64,000 nucleotides of DNA from Thioclava marina (GTDB lineage Bacteria > Pseudomonadota > Alphaproteobacteria > Rhodobacterales > Rhodobacteraceae): NCBI RefSeq assembly GCF_002020135.1, contig NZ_MPZS01000001.1, forward strand, positions 930,001 through 994,000. The letters are read 5' to 3'. The notes below the pieces were generated by a model that was given only the letters and a program-made list of their open reading frames with translations, made no database searches and was not told the DNA's origin. Made by a program: the position numbers and the translations under genes. Each line of letters starts with the position of its first letter. Within the stretch, counting starts at the first letter, position 1. Positions 63,772 to 64,000 of this stretch are shown here, piece after piece.

Positions 63772-64000
63772 GCGGGCGCGCCCTCGGGGGTGACGACCTT
63801 GCCGTCGCGCAGCTCCACGATCCGGTCGCAGCGCGCTGCGAGATCGGGCGCATGGGTCACGAGAACCAGCGTCGCGCCGTGTTTTTCCTGAAGGCCGAAC
63901 AGCAATTCGATGATCGTTTCGCCCGTCGCGCTATCGAGGTTCCCCGTGGGTTCATCGGCCAGAAGGATCGCGGGGCGCGGCGCGACGGCACGGGCCAAGG
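63768..64000 (-). CDS. ABC transporter ATP-binding protein (YbbA/LolD-like), partial
   Basis: Only the C-terminal 77 residues or so are inside the window; the gene runs off the right edge. Visible are the end of the signature helix (ARAVAPRPAILLADEP), Walker B with DEPTGNLD, and the switch histidine in LVTHAPDLA. The GNLD after DEPT is typical of LolD/MacB/YbbA ATPases. It partners the permease that follows and overlaps it by four bases. Confidence 0.9.
   Translation of the reverse strand, partial: LARAVAPRPAILLADEPTGNLDSATGETIIELLFGLQEKHGATLVLVTHAPDLAARCDRIVELRDGKVVTPEGAPA

Overview
The window is GC-rich, gene-dense chromosomal DNA from an alphaproteobacterium, most likely of the Rhodobacter/Roseobacter group (Rhodobacterales). 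The indicators are a petP-petR regulator pair directly upstream of petABC (bc1 complex), a membrane-anchored CycM cytochrome c, an Irr-type Fur regulator divergent from fabA-fabB-fabI, a GTTC-N7-GTTC LexA box in front of imuB-dnaE2, and a dispersed intergenic repeat ending in a GATATTT...CCAAGAGGAAG core. The genus cannot be fixed from the sequence. I see no tRNA, rRNA, CRISPR array, insertion sequence or prophage.

Layout. 1-1.9 kb: end of a fused TRAP permease plus a universal stress protein. 2.0-3.9 kb: a tandem luxR-luxI pair on the minus strand and, divergent from it, a gene for an autoinducer-binding domain with no DNA-binding domain. 4.2-8.0 kb: a probable exopolysaccharide operon (UDP-glucuronate decarboxylase, cellulose-synthase-like GT2, GH26-like hydrolase). 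8.2-9.1 kb: a small secreted protein and an HlyD-family pseudogene. 9.2-14.1 kb: SOS mutagenesis operon imuB-dnaE2 (no imuA next to it). 14.2-21.2 kb: yejABEF peptide importer with a glycosyltransferase translationally coupled at its end. 21.4-26.7 kb: cycM, pheA, a COQ10/START-like protein, nudC and a CpdB-like nucleotidase. 26.9-29.5 kb: an SsuABC/TauABC-type importer. 29.5-29.8 kb: inverted repeat doublet and the SRP RNA gene with its promoter. 29.9-36.7 kb: metallo-beta-lactamase-fold protein, dnaX-ybaB-recR, GST, queG and a DMT exporter. 36.8-42.4 kb: small duplicated-motif protein, ilvE, petP-petR, petABC. 42.5-45.2 kb: NYN/LOTUS protein, TetR regulator, aroC. 45.4-48.8 kb: TPP riboswitch and thiBPQ. 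48.8-52.0 kb: irr and fabA-fabB-fabI. 52.1-64 kb: housekeeping and accessory genes (ProC-like, haloacid dehalogenase-like, Cys-rich membrane protein, alpha/beta hydrolase, DMT exporter, selU, L,D-transpeptidase, DUF2892, copA, lytic transglycosylase lipoprotein, and a LolCDE/Ybb-type ABC permease with its partial ATPase).

The two most distinctive themes are (i) the compact quorum-sensing locus luxI-luxR plus an HTH-less ligand-binding protein lying beside a polysaccharide operon, and (ii) a family of structured repeats that occur singly or as inverted doublets, one of which has become the coding sequence for the DnaE2 N-terminus and another of which supplies the queG ribosome binding site.
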